The notes under the pieces: model-generated
Databases searched by the model: none
The model's input: only the letters and a program-made list of their open reading frames with translations
What the model was told of the DNA's origin: nothing
Shown here: one piece after another, positions 45,761-56,538 of the stretch
Position numbering within the stretch: the stretch's first letter is position 1
How the letters are laid out: every line of letters starts with the position of its first letter
Position numbers and translations under genes: made by a program
Origin: Sorghum bicolor
Lineage: Eukaryota; Streptophyta; Magnoliopsida; Poales; Poaceae
Direction: 5' to 3'
Length of the DNA: 64,000 nucleotides
Assembly: GCF_000003195.3 (NCBI RefSeq)
Contig: NC_012874.2
Coordinates: 58,398,600 to 58,462,599, forward strand

Positions 45761-46469
45761 TAGTGACGGGAAAGAAATCATGCATGGAACATCGAGCTCC
45801 AATTGCTAATTGGTTATATTTGCTTAACCATGCTATGTTTGACCCTAGTAACACATAGAAGCAAATGCAATGTGCGCATTCATGCATGTAGTCCTTGACT
45901 ATGCTATGTAAGTTGTGAGACTTGGGTGGTATATGACACATTATGCGTACAATATGTTAATCCATTTAAGTTTGTTGTTATGGTTATCTCATGAATGTAT
46001 TGTGTTACCGGTTGTGTTTTGTTTACCACATGTCTAATGAAGAGGTATGTCGTGGACACGATGCACGATGTTAAGCCAATAGGGGTTGCGAATGGGCACA
46101 AATGGCGAACCTCCCCAACCACCGCAACCACGGCAAGGGTTCATGATAGTGCAGCAAATGCTGGCAGAGATGAAGAATCTCACTGCCATCATCAGAGAGG
46201 ATGCTTGAGTTGATGAGCGTAATCCTCAAGATTCACCTTTGAAATATTCCAATTTGCCTTCCACAAAAATAATCTGGCTAATTTCTTTTTGTTTGTTTAA
46301 ATATTTTTTGCATTATTTAGATAATTTCTTTTGGTTAATTTGATCTGGATCCAATGATCATAAAAATCGAGTGTTGCATGAACAAAAAACATTTGATTTT
46401 TATTTATGTTATGAATCGAGTGTTTAGATGTCATTCACCGCTCCGGTGTCACGTGCCGCTAAAATACCC

Positions 46470-46823
46470 GAGCGGTGAGGAGATAGGTTCTTCTTTTATG
46501 CTTTCCTAGATTAATTAAGTAGTTAACTAAAAAAATTCAAAAAATCAGTGGGTCAGATTTGTAAGTAATTATCTAATGCCATAACATTATGTCCATCAGC
46601 CACTTGGTGCTCTTCCAAAATTCATTTTCGGTTGGAAAAGTGTTCTCGTGCTTTCCACCAGATGACTCAAGAATCACGTGAAGTGTACATTAAAAAGTAC
46701 AATGGAAGTTGCCATATAAGCTGGCCGTTACCACACAAGCATGCATTCTTTTCACATGAATGCACACAATTACAATTAATTGATCAACGTTAACATCTTT
46801 CTCTGTGCCTCCCCCTAGTACGA
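46470..46823 (+). promoter_or_regulatory. Distal promoter of PKS copy 3
   Basis: Paralogous to 30180-30520 (see copy 2). It is separated from its own TATA box by about 480 bp of inserted sequence. Confidence 0.6.
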
Positions 46824-47305
46824 AAAGTTCTACGCCTGTAAAAATAATTTAAAATTAAATTTTTTAGGCTTTTCAAATGACCTCGTTTGAAAAAACTGTC
46901 AAAATAAGAGTTGTAGATTTCGAAAAGTTGTGAAACTTTGTAGTTAATAATATTTTTATTTGAGATCATCTTTTCGTCGAAAACTATGTTTAAATTTATC
47001 AAATTTGAAATTCAAATTTTGTATATGACCTCGGATGGAGAAACTACCAATATAAGAGTTGTAGATCTTGAAAAGTTATAAAACTTTGTAGTTGACAACT
47101 TTTCCATTTGAATCCGTTTAGAGCCTCAAATAGTCAATGTATGCTTGGTTTAGGATAATATGTGGGGAACCAAACTCTAATATAGACACAACTGAGTGAT
47201 CGATGGAGTGGTAAAAAAGTCTACAGCCGAGAGCGAGGTCTCGGATTTGAATGCACCGGCTGGTTAGCGCGTGGTTTTACCCAAAAAATGCGGTTCTCAT
47301 GTACT
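46824..47305. mobile_element. Insertion in the promoter of PKS copy 3
   Basis: The copy 2 promoter runs from GCCTCCTCGAACG straight to its TATA box. In copy 3 about 480 bp separates GCCTCCCCCTAGTACG from TATATAAATAG. The inserted DNA has CACTA-spacer phrases (GTTGTAGATCTTGAAAAGTT, AAACTTTGTAGTTGACAAC) and a segment near 47193-47265 that resembles 39740-39820 reverse-complemented, both inside or like CACTA C. The short word GTAC occurs at both edges. Confidence 0.55.
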
Positions 47306-47311
47306 TCTATA

Positions 47312-47319
47312 TATAAATA
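47312..47319 (+). promoter_or_regulatory. TATA box of PKS copy 3
   Basis: TATAAATA, 64 bp upstream of the ATG at 47384. It is the same sequence as the TATA box of copy 2 and is retained immediately downstream of the insertion. Confidence 0.6.
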
Positions 47320-47383
47320 GAGGTCAAGTCACCGTACATATGGAGCTACTACACGCCCAGCTGCTTTATGTCAGGCAAAAGAC

Positions 47384-48692
47384 ATGGGCAGCAGTCCCCA
47401 TTTGGCCACTGTGTTGCATGACATCCACCAGAGACAGCGAGCAGATGGCCCCGCGGCCATGCTGGGCATCGGCACGGCAAACCCGACGAACTGCGTGCTA
47501 CAAGACCAGTTCGCCGACTGGTTCTTTCACGTCACCAAGAGCGACCACCTCGCCGAGAGCACGGCCAAGATGAAGAAGATTTGTGAGAACTTGCGGTTCA
47601 GTTTCATTAATGGAGTGAAAGAACGACGAGGAAATTGTTTCACCTAATCACACCAATATTCTCGCTTCGCACACAGGTGAAAGATCAGGAATCAAGAAGC
47701 GTTATTTCTACCACACCGAGGAGATCATCGGCGCCCACCCAGAGTTGATCGACCGCGTGCTGCCATCGCTCACAACGAGGTTAAGTATCATCGCCGACGC
47801 TGCACCCAAGCTTGCCGCGGAGGCAGCATCAAGAGCGATCGCGGACTGGGGCCGTCCCGCGGCCGACATCACGCACCTCGTCGTCGCCACCAACTCCGGC
47901 GCCAACGAACCTGGCGCCGACGTGCGCCTAGCGGGGTTGCTTGGCCTCCGCCCGACCGTGCGCCGCACCCTGCTCTACCTGCACGGCTGCTCGGCTGGTC
48001 TCGCCGCGCTGCGCATGGCGAAGGACATCGCGGAGAATAACCGCGGCGCCCGCGTGCTCGTGGCCTGCACTCAGGCCAAGATCCTTTGGTTCTGCCCCCC
48101 GAACGACGCCCACCTCGATCTCATGGTCGCCATGACCATGCTCGCCGACGGTGCTGGCGCTGTCGTCGTCGGCGCCGACGACCCGGCAAACCACATCGAG
48201 CGCCCCATCTTCCACATGGTATCTGCCTCGCAGACAACACTGCCGGGCACTGAACAAGCAGTGGTAGATAATCTACGAGAGAACGGCCTCGTCGACAGTC
48301 ACTTGTCCGTCGAGGTGCCCAGGCTTCTCCGAGGCAGCATAAGCAAGTGCTTAGCTGACTCCATGGCACCACTAGGCCTCTTGACCGCGAGCGACAAAGG
48401 CTGGAACGGGTTCTTCTGGGCGCTGCACCCAGGCGGCCGTGCGATCTTGGATAGCTACGAAGCCGCTCTCGGTCTGGAGCCGGGGAAGCTTGCGGCCAGC
48501 CGGCACGTGCTAAGTGAGTACGGCAACATGATGGGCACGGCGATCATCTTTGTTCTCGACGAGATACGCCGCCGCCGCCGCCGGCACGATGATGGGAAGG
48601 ATTGCCAGTGGGGTGTCATGTCGGGGCTCGGCCCTGGACTCACAATCGAGACAATTGTGTTGCATGCCACCGGCAGCCAGGACGAAAACTAA
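47384..48692 (+). CDS. Type III polyketide synthase with Phe-to-Leu gatekeeper (PKS copy 3)
   Basis: Two exons, 47384-47582 and 47677-48692, encode 404 residues. The 94-bp intron (GTGAG...CACAG) splits the conserved Cys codon exactly as in copy 1, and exon 1 has the same 199 bp length. Catalytic Cys171 (HGCSAG), His317 (ALHPGG) and Asn350 (EYGNM) are present. The Phe equivalent to CHS Phe215 is Leu222 (TMLADG), as known in Rheum benzalacetone synthase, where this exchange favours a diketide product. CHS Thr197 appears as Trp (ILWF), Ser338 as Met, Thr132 as Asn and Met137 as Glu, and the loop is GLGPG. A smaller, reshaped cavity is inferred. The starter and product are unknown. No stop or frameshift was seen. 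Confidence 0.87.
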
Positions 48693-48744
48693 TGCCTCCG
48701 GGTCTTATTTAAAGACTGTGCGACATGATTGATATATATATATA

Positions 48745-50040
48745 TATATGTGCCCGGAGGTGCATGACGGGTGTATATGTAAGTTTATCACATCATTTTT
48801 ACAATGATAAATAAAATTTCAGGACATTTTTGGATCCCTTGGATCAACTTGTGCTGTGATACTCTTTTAGACAAAAGTTTCCCGCGCTTTATTTCAAAGA
48901 AACAAAGCATACAGAATGATGCGGTTTAACACAACGTATTTGAGGCCTGTCCGTCAACATTTTCGAAAACTTGTATCATTATTTGAACCGAGTGTAAAGT
49001 TTCTAAAGCAGCTTGACCATAAGACGTTATAGTATCTTATAAGGCCTTGTTTAGATACACCCAAAAACCCAAAACTTTACAAGATTCCTCATCACATCGA
49101 ATCTTGCGGCACATGCATGGAGCATTAAATATAGATAAAAATAAAAACTAATTACACAGTTTGTCTGTAAATCGCGAGACGAATCTTTTAAACCTAGTTA
49201 CTCCTTGATTGGACAATGTTTGTCAAATAAAAACGAAAGTGCTACAATGTCAAAATCCAAAAAGATTTTGGATCTAAACAAGCCCTAAGTTCAGCTGCAT
49301 CCCACTGCCATCTGATCTTCCTGTAGCTTTGAAGTCCGACCCAGATGTTCTCGATAAGCCACCACCTGAACCCTTATAAGGTAGGCACCAAAGCATCTCT
49401 AACTTGTTTTGCAGTTCGCATATAATGTGTCTAAAGGTTAAGTTCATGCATTGCTATGTTACTACATGACTAGAGTTCCTATGTTTGACTAATTGAGCTT
49501 CCATCCTTGTGATTGATCCAATACCTTGTAATATTTCCTTGTTTACCTTTGTATCGTATAATCCATGTTTGATTTGCTTAAACAGTAGAAGTCAAGATGA
49601 TGATGGGTTTCTCATCTCTCGCATGAGGCATGTTTGTCCACTAGCTAAGCAACATATATTGGAGATATCATATAAAACTTAACCAAGATGATGAGAAATC
49701 GAGGGCTAGTGACAGGGTTGGACCAAGGTAAGATGGTTGAGGTCTTAAATGGTGTAGCTCGCTGGACCGGGTTAAGGAACATGTATCCATGGTAGCAATA
49801 CATGAACAAACTTGTATAAATCAAGTGTCATATATGGCTTTGGCAATCCAAGTACTTTGTTGCGATCAACTTTCCCCATTGGTTTGGCATGAGGTGTGGT
49901 GCGAGGTAGGTAGAATAATTAAGCTAGTACCATGGCCTCCCGGTCAAACCGTTCATGGGCATCCTTGGACAGACTCTGGAAAGTTTGAAATTTTGATGTA
50001 TTCCTTATGTCGAATGAATGTATTCAAAACTTATGTTGTT
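48745..50040 (+). repeat. 3' flank of PKS copy 3 (second copy of duplicated flank)
   Basis: Colinear with 44690-45760 but longer, mainly because it contains the miniature element at 49043-49285. An (AT)n run at 48729-48748 marks its start. 50041-50317 is AT-rich with no gene. Confidence 0.75.
49043..49285. mobile_element. Miniature Tourist/Harbinger-like element (243 bp)
   Basis: The ends are GGCCTTGTTTAGAT and, inverted, GGGCTTGTTTAGAT, flanked by TAA at 49040-49042 and 49286-49288. The internal sequence (CACATCGAATCTTGCGGCAC, CATGGAGCATTAAATATAGA) is a very abundant grass MITE. The paralogous site at 45010-45030 (AGTATCTTCCAAGTTCAGC) lacks it, giving a direct empty-site comparison. Confidence 0.85.
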
Positions 50041-50317
50041 TCCATAAAAGACTTCCACTTGTGTACTATGTGGTGTAGGCGTATGACTAAATTTGCAACA
50101 AACTTGTTGTAAGCCTAATTTGGTACTTCTCATATGATGTGAACATGTTGTTTGTTGTGATGAGCCTTTCCATCCTCGTGTTCATGGATGGAGGTTAGTT
50201 TAGTATGACACTTGTTATTGTTACTTAACTCTTGTCTATCTTAGAACCATTCATATCCTTTCTTTGCATAAGTTTTATAATTAAAAGTTTTAAATTGCCT
50301 TGTCTTACATGGATTGA

Positions 50318-50875
50318 TTGATGTGCCCCCACCCAGAGCGATGTCCTCTCTGTGACCAACATGAGGAGAATATACATCATCTGCTCATTGGCTGTGTGTT
50401 CTCAAGACAGTTTTGGTTCTCCCTACTGTCACATTTCGGAGTTACTACTCTTGCACCACAGCCCTCTGATCAGTCCTTTCAGGACTGGTGGAGAAAGGTC
50501 GATGAGGCCAGTAGCGGGGAGGTGAGGAAGGGGCTGAACTCTTTGGTAATTCTGGGAGCCTGGATCTTATGGCGACACAGAAATGACTGTGTTTTCATGG
50601 TTCTGCCCCTAATGTTAATGTGGCTCTTAGTCTTGCAAGAGATGAACCCTATTGTTGGAGTTCTGCAGGAGCTAAGGGGCTCTCCATGCTTTCGGCTGGA
50701 GGCTTAGTATGATAGAAACCTGGTCGTCCTGTTGGTAGTTTCCGGTGATTTTATCCTTGTGCTCTAGTGGGTGGGTTTGAGTGGGTTTGAGTAGGCTCTC
50801 GGAGCCTTTGTAAGACTATATCCTCTTATTTTAATATAATGATACGCAGCTCTCCTGCGTGTTCGAGAAAAAAAA
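50318..50875 (+). pseudogene. 5'-truncated LINE, C-terminal end with tail
   Basis: The open frame at 50318-50707 has CPLCDQHEENIHHLLIGCVF, then FWFSLLSHFG, then GAWILWRHRNDCVF. This is the end of the zf-RVT region of plant LINEs. A 3' untranslated part follows and ends in GAGAAAAAAAA at about 50866-50875. The word ATGTG lies both before the truncated start (about 50321) and at the tail, a possible short target duplication. Confidence 0.75.
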
Positions 50876-51216
50876 TGTGGGTCTACTAGTGATGGCCACA
50901 TGGGGCAGATGCGAAAGGCTTTATGGCATTACTTTAACTTCTGCTATCGGCCAGATTATGTTGTTTATGCTTGAGAAGTTAGCCATGGACTGGTGGATTA
51001 CATGGCTTGGGTTCCACTAACTAGTTGAAAGCCCGAGTTTGGTTTTGAATAATTGATGAAACTCAAAAGTGCTAACCTCTATGCTAAATATGTGTAGATT
51101 AGATGAGGTTCACTACAGGAAAACAGGACTTCGCCAAGTGCCTGGGGCACTTGGCGAAGACCACTTTACACTTGGCGAAGGCTTCGCCAAGTGCCGCACT
51201 CAGCGAAGAGCACTTG

Positions 51217-51364
51217 GCGAAGATCTTGTCGGTGAAGAGCTCTTCGCCGAGTGCCAAATTTCGGCACTTGGCGAAGAAATGTTTTATTTTTTTAAAAAAA
51301 TATTCTTCGCCAAGTGCCGAAATTTGGCACTCGGCGAAGAGCTCTTCACCGACAAGATCTTCGC
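51217..51364. repeat. Long perfect inverted repeat ending at the assembly gap
   Basis: Arms 51217-51278 and 51303-51364 (62 bp each) are reverse complements around a 24-bp AT-rich loop. The right arm stops exactly where the run of N begins. Confidence 0.85.
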
Positions 51365-51464
51365 NNNNNNNNNNNNNNNNNNNNNNNNNNNNNNNNNNNN
51401 NNNNNNNNNNNNNNNNNNNNNNNNNNNNNNNNNNNNNNNNNNNNNNNNNNNNNNNNNNNNNNNN
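51365..51464. other. Assembly gap of 100 N
   Basis: Exactly 100 unknown bases, a conventional placeholder, so the true length is unknown. It lies inside the left subterminal array of CACTA D. Confidence 0.98.
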
Positions 51465-52042
51465 CCCAGAGATACGCTGAAAGAAAAGCAGATCACGCGG
51501 AAATTGCGTCGTCTTTCCCAAAGAAAAAGAGAATAAAATGCGCAAGCTTCGCCAAGTGCCGAACACCAGGATCCTGACGAAGCCAAGTGTAAGTCTGGTG
51601 GAATAACAGTCTTCGTCAAGTGCCACGAGGCTGGCACTTGGCGAAGCCTCTGCCTTCGCCAAGTGCCAGCCACGTGGCACTTGGCGAAGCCCCTCAGCCC
51701 GTGACTTTTACACTTGGCTTTCCCAGCTTCGCCAAGTGCCGCACTTGGCGAAGCTGGGAAATTTTATTTTTTTTTTTTTAAAAAATGTCCGGGCTATTTC
51801 CGCGCAATCCGCTATTAGGACAGCGTATCCATCGACAATTACTCATCACATATATCACAATATATCACAATATAGCACATATATCACATATATCGCAATA
51901 CAACCATCGACATGTCCACAACCACATATCATCCATCACAATCACATAAACACATCGTCCATCCTCGACGAACACCACGTCCAACACATAGTCCATCACA
52001 TAGTCCATCACAATCCATAAACACATAGTCCATCACAATCCA

Positions 52043-52729
52043 TCAACTAAGTCCAACACATAAACAAGTAAAGGGACGTGCGAGGTACCTACGGCTCCCC
52101 CTGGTGAGCAGAGTGTGAATCCGCCCACTGGTCCCACACAGGGTCACCCTGCTGCGGCTGAGTAGAGCCACCCGGTGGCGGACGAGGGAGAGGCGGCCAC
52201 CCGGCCTGCGGAAGAGGGCCACCGTAGACCCCGGCCTGTGGAGGAGGGCGAGTCGAGTACCCTGGCCAAGTGAACTGCGGAGGGCACCGAGTGGGCCACG
52301 TGTACTGCGGAGCAGCGCCAGGGTACACGTACTGTGGAGGAGGGGCACCGTGCAACCCTCCCTGTGGAGAAGGCCCCTGTGGAGAAGGCCCCTCTGGTGG
52401 AGTCGGGTTCGAACCCGCTGACTGTGGCTGCACAACAAAGTAGGGAATCCGTTAGTAACTGTGAGATGATTGCAAAAGCTAAAGAAATCAATGACTTTGA
52501 AGGTACTCACCGGGGTCCCGAAATACATCACTGGCCCACCACCTGCCTGCGCTGCCTCTAGTTGCTGTAGTAACGAGGGAGGGATGGGAGGTATTACCGC
52601 ACCTGGTATCTGAATCGCCCCAAAGTAGCCAACCATCTCCTCCAAGACCTTTGCAGTGGCAGCTTGTACCTGGGCCTGGATCTGTTCTTGCATGTCACTT
52701 TGCATCTGATTCATCTGAGCAATGGACAA
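52043..52729 (-). pseudogene. Gln/Pro-rich transposon segment of CACTA D
   Basis: On the minus strand 52729-52500 reads MNQMQSDMQEQIQAQVQAAT, then KVLEEMVGYFGAIQIPGAV and PPSLLQQLEAAQAGG. After a probable intron, a Pro/Gly/Gln-rich stretch runs to about 52089. It looks like the C-terminal part of a second-gene (TNPA-type) product but no conserved domain is visible. Confidence 0.4.
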
Positions 52730-53781
52730 CGAAAGAAAGTGAAGTCACTTGAAAGGCCGCCACCATTTGCGCCGAGCTCTGCTGCCGAGGTCGTATGGGC
52801 ACGGAGCTGCTCGTGCTCCTCGACCGAATCGTGGCGAGGTTGTCCACGGAGGACGAGGAGATGGCGCTGTTGGCCATCCAGTACCGGCCGTGCTGCTTCC
52901 GACGTGGCGATACCAGGTGCACAAGGTACCAACCCTTGAGATTATTATTCTGTTGGCATGCCCATGGGAGATAATAAACTTGTGTGGCCTGTTGAGCCAC
53001 AATATAGACATCATCTCCATGATACACGCGATCATGTCGAATTTCGACTTGCCCAATCTCAGGTGCTCTTCTGACGGCATCTGGATCGAACCAATGGCAT
53101 CTGAATATAACTACATTGAGAGGTTTTGCACCCTCAAACGTGAGCTCAAATATTTCTTCAACTATGCCATAATAGTCGCGATCATTGGTGCCGGGCGTAC
53201 GAACTCCGGTATTCGTGGTGCTTCGATTGGGCCGACTCTCCTCATAACTTCTCGTGTGAAAGCGATACCCATTGACATCATAAACTGTGAATGAGTTGAC
53301 CCTATAGGCGCAGCCACGAGCAACCTGTTTCAACTCATCATCAATATCAGGATCCTTGATGGCCTGCGAGGTGATGACAGGTATAGATCGTTACTGTAAT
53401 TGCTCATACAAGCAAAGTGGAATGTAAAAAGATCAAACATGGTAAGTTAGACGATACCTTCGTACTAAACCAGGAAATGAAATCGGGCGAATTATTTTTG
53501 AGAAGGTGGTCTTCTTCTTGAGCAGAAGGTTCCCAATCCTTGGTCCAGGTTTCATGAATAAATTGCCGTTGATACTCATGCACTTCATCAAGGTTGAGCA
53601 ACAAGTATAGCATGATCTTGCGCCACTCAGGATAGCATAAGGTCTTGGGGGTACCTGCACTTGCTCTTCCGAGTTGCCCTTTGAAAAGGCTCAGGTTCGA
53701 CAAACTCTCATTGTCATTGTAACGGGAGAGCGGATTGTGCACGCTAGGAAGATTATCTGTATAGTAATTGGTTGTGATCAT
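52695..53781 (-). pseudogene. C-terminal remnant of a TNP2 transposase in CACTA D
   Basis: 53781-53404 carries LSLFKGQLGRASAGTPKTLC, then WRKIMLYLLLNLDEVHEYQR. 53333-52900 carries the DUF4216-type block (VNGYRFHTRSYEESRP, NTGVRTPGTNDRDYYGIVEE, FELTFEGAKPLNVVIFRCHW). The first three quarters of the transposase, including Transposase_21, are missing. After 52900 the frame runs into unrelated low-complexity sequence. Confidence 0.72.
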
Positions 53782-56538
53782 ATGAGTAGATGTTGGGTTT
53801 CCGAACGTCCAACGTGCAAACTTGCTCCAAACTTTTTCAAATTTTTACCATAGTCTTCCCATACCATATCAAGGCATGTGGAGAAGTTTCGTGGATTTCG
53901 GAGTTCATTTGATTTTTTTATAATTAAAAAACCCCACGCACGCAAGTTGGAAGCGTTGCCCCGCGAGCACGCTCATCGAGATTTGGTGCCAGGACATGGA
54001 TTTCACCTAATTCCACCCACACAAGCAAGAATAGCAATGTTGTAACCATAGGACACTATTATTCCATGCACCTGCAGTTCAAATCGAATTCGTCGAAAAA
54101 AATGCAACGAGTCGCAATTAAATGAAAAAAATATAGAAAAAAAACTTCAAAATGCACCAAACCTTGACAAGTTACTAAAGATAGGGTACTAAACCTCCAC
54201 AAAAAATTTGGGAGCAAAACTCAAAAAAAAAAAGTTTTTGACTTCGCCAAGTGCTAGGGATGGCACTTGGCGAAGAGGTCTTCGCCAAGTGCCAGCAATG
54301 TGGCACTTGGCGAAGAGGGCTTCCAGGCAATTTCCCAGGGTCCTCTCTTCGCCAAGTGCCACATGTATGGCACTCGGCGAAGCCTTGTCTTCGCCAAGTG
54401 CCAGACGGAGGCACTTGGCGAAGCCGACGGCAAGGGATGGGGATGGATGCCGTCAGGCTTCGCCAAGTGTGTTTCTTCGCCGAGTGCTTGGCACTTGGCG
54501 AAGCCTTCTTCGCCAAGTACTGGCTTCGCCAAGTGCCAGGCACTTGGCGAAGCCTTCTTCGCCAAGTGCGCGATTTTTGGCACTCGGCGAACTCTGGGGC
54601 ACTTGGCGAAGCCTGGGTTTCCTGTAGTGGTTGGTACATGCTAAATGGTGGAGCCTAGAGAATTATAGTGATGGTGGTGATGACCACAAGGTGATCAAGT
54701 GCTCAACTTGAAAATGAAGAAAGAGAGAAACAAAATCCTATGGAGACCAAGAAAAATATATTGCTTAGGGTTTTGGTTTTGGTGATCAAGCACCATAGAA
54801 GGTGTGATCACACTTAGGATAGATAGCCGTACCATAAAGAGAAGAATTCTTTGACATTGTTCATGTGCATGCATTTAGAACCTAGTGAGCTAACTTAACT
54901 CCTTTTAAGAAAAATATTTGTTAAAATGCTAACACACTTGTACACATGGTTTACACATGATGGCGTTGGAACATTTACAAAGGAGGTGGAGTTTGAGGGG
55001 TAGAGAGGGGTTTGGGATCCTCTCTTCTCCCGCCAAGCAAGCTTAGCGGGATTTGGCGCTTTTGTAGAAATGGAATGCATATTTTCTATTGCGCTAGATG
55101 CAGAATTTAAAGAAGTCACGGGAGTATTTCTTACTAAAAACACTCACCAGACGCTGACCACGGAAGCGTTAGACGTTATGCTAGCGTTCGACGTGTGCTG
55201 GAGTTTCGATGCAGCACACGTGGGTCACCACTGAGTTCGGCGCTCTAGCACCGGATGCGGCTGTAACAGTGTTGAGCGTCTGGTGAGTTGTGACATCAGT
55301 AGAGTCGTGAGCATCGTTTTCAAGCAGTGTGTGCTGAACGTTGAGGCGCGTCCGATGGCATACCGTCGGACGCGTCTCCGAGTGGGTCTAGAACTCTCAG
55401 GGTAGCATCCAGTGTGAGGCAGGACGTCCAGTGCGTAGCACCTGGCATGTTTGACGCCTCCTAACCAAGTGCGTTCACGTTTAAGTGATCGTTAAAGATG
55501 AATGGCTCAGGTTTAATTGGGGACACATGGCAGCAATCGAGAGTTGCTGGTTGGGCTGTGTTGGACACTGATGTAGGCATCGGCGCATCCGACGACCCCG
55601 ACAAAGGGTGCTCTCAGAGCACAATGGCTATATTTGTAGGGGAATGATTTTAAATACGCGGTGGCCGGCTCAAGGGTTTCTCTGTTGGCACTTTGACATA
55701 CTTGACATCCTTGTGAGTCTAAGCAAACACCTCTCACTCATCTCCTTCATGGATTCATCATCTTTGTGAGATTGGGAGTGATTCTAAGTACACATTTGCA
55801 TGAGTAATTGCATCTAGTGACACTTGGGGATTGTTGTGGCTGTGGAGTTCTTGTTACTCTTGATGGTTGCCACCAACTAGACAGTTCTGAGCAGTGGAGG
55901 AGTATTGGCACGAGTTGGTGATTGTTTGTGGCCATCTCCCAGTGACTGTGAGGGGGCCTATACCTTCTCTGGTAGAGAGCCGAAAGGTAGCTCAAGTAAA
56001 TTGCTTGTGTCATTGAGCTACCTCACTTGTAGGTAAGTTCTTGTGATGTCCTATGTGAGAACGAGGTTCGTGCAACACCTCTTAGCCACTGAACCACCAA
56101 GTGTTGGTCGACACAACGGGGACTGGCATGTCGGTAAGTATGCGAACCTCGAGAAAAAAAATAATTGTGTTCATCTCTTGTGTTTCATTGGATTTCTTCT
56201 AGTGATTAGTCTTCATCATATTAATTCGTTCACTTGCCTCTACATGGCGGTATAAAGATCGCATACTCTCTATTTATTTTTCTGCAAAGTAGTGTTTTTA
56301 GTTTTACTTAACTAGCTTTCTCTTGTGTAGCTTAGTTCACAAGTGTAGCTTGTAGTGATATAGCTTTTATGTGCCTAGTGATCTTAGCAAATGGAATTGT
56401 TGGATAGGTGGCTTGCAACCCTTGTAGAGCTAGAGCAAATTTGTATTATGCCTTTTGTTACACTAATCATTTGATCTAGTGATTTGTAGAATTTTTAAAT
56501 AGGCTATTCACTCTCCTCTAGCCATATTAAGACCTTTC

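Larger units (their letters stand above)
51111..54629 (-). mobile_element. CACTA element D, internally deleted
   Basis: The ends are CACTACAGGAAAACAGG (51111) and, inverted, CACTACAGGAAACCCAGG (54629), flanked by GTT at 51108-51110 and 54630-54632. Both subterminal regions (51127-51760 and 54242-54612) are dense arrays of CTTCGCCAAGTGCC in both orientations. The interior has only the last part of a TNP2 transposase on the minus strand and a Gln/Pro-rich segment. The element is therefore non-autonomous. 51780-52080 holds short ATATCACA/CCATCACA repeats. Confidence 0.9.
50960..56538 (+). mobile_element. Sirevirus-like (Ty1/copia) LTR remnant, split by CACTA D
   Basis: Outside CACTA D the parts read together as an LTR of the maize/sorghum Sirevirus type. 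They include GTGCTAACCTCTATGCTAAA, then after the CACTA GTGGTGATGACCACAAGGTG and ATAGCCGTACCATAAAGAG. GCGTCCGA-type and GACGC words follow at 55150-55450, then TTGGTCGACACAACGGGGAC, and an end near 56500-56538 (GGCTATTCACTCTCCTCTAG, then CCTTTCA). No coding domains were seen. The start is uncertain. Classification rests on remembered sequence style. Confidence 0.5.

Noticed and set aside
51111..54629. CRISPR-like array of regularly repeated CTTCGCCAAGTGCC words
   Set aside because: The repeats are in both orientations and irregularly spaced inside a TSD-flanked CACTA element of a plant genome.
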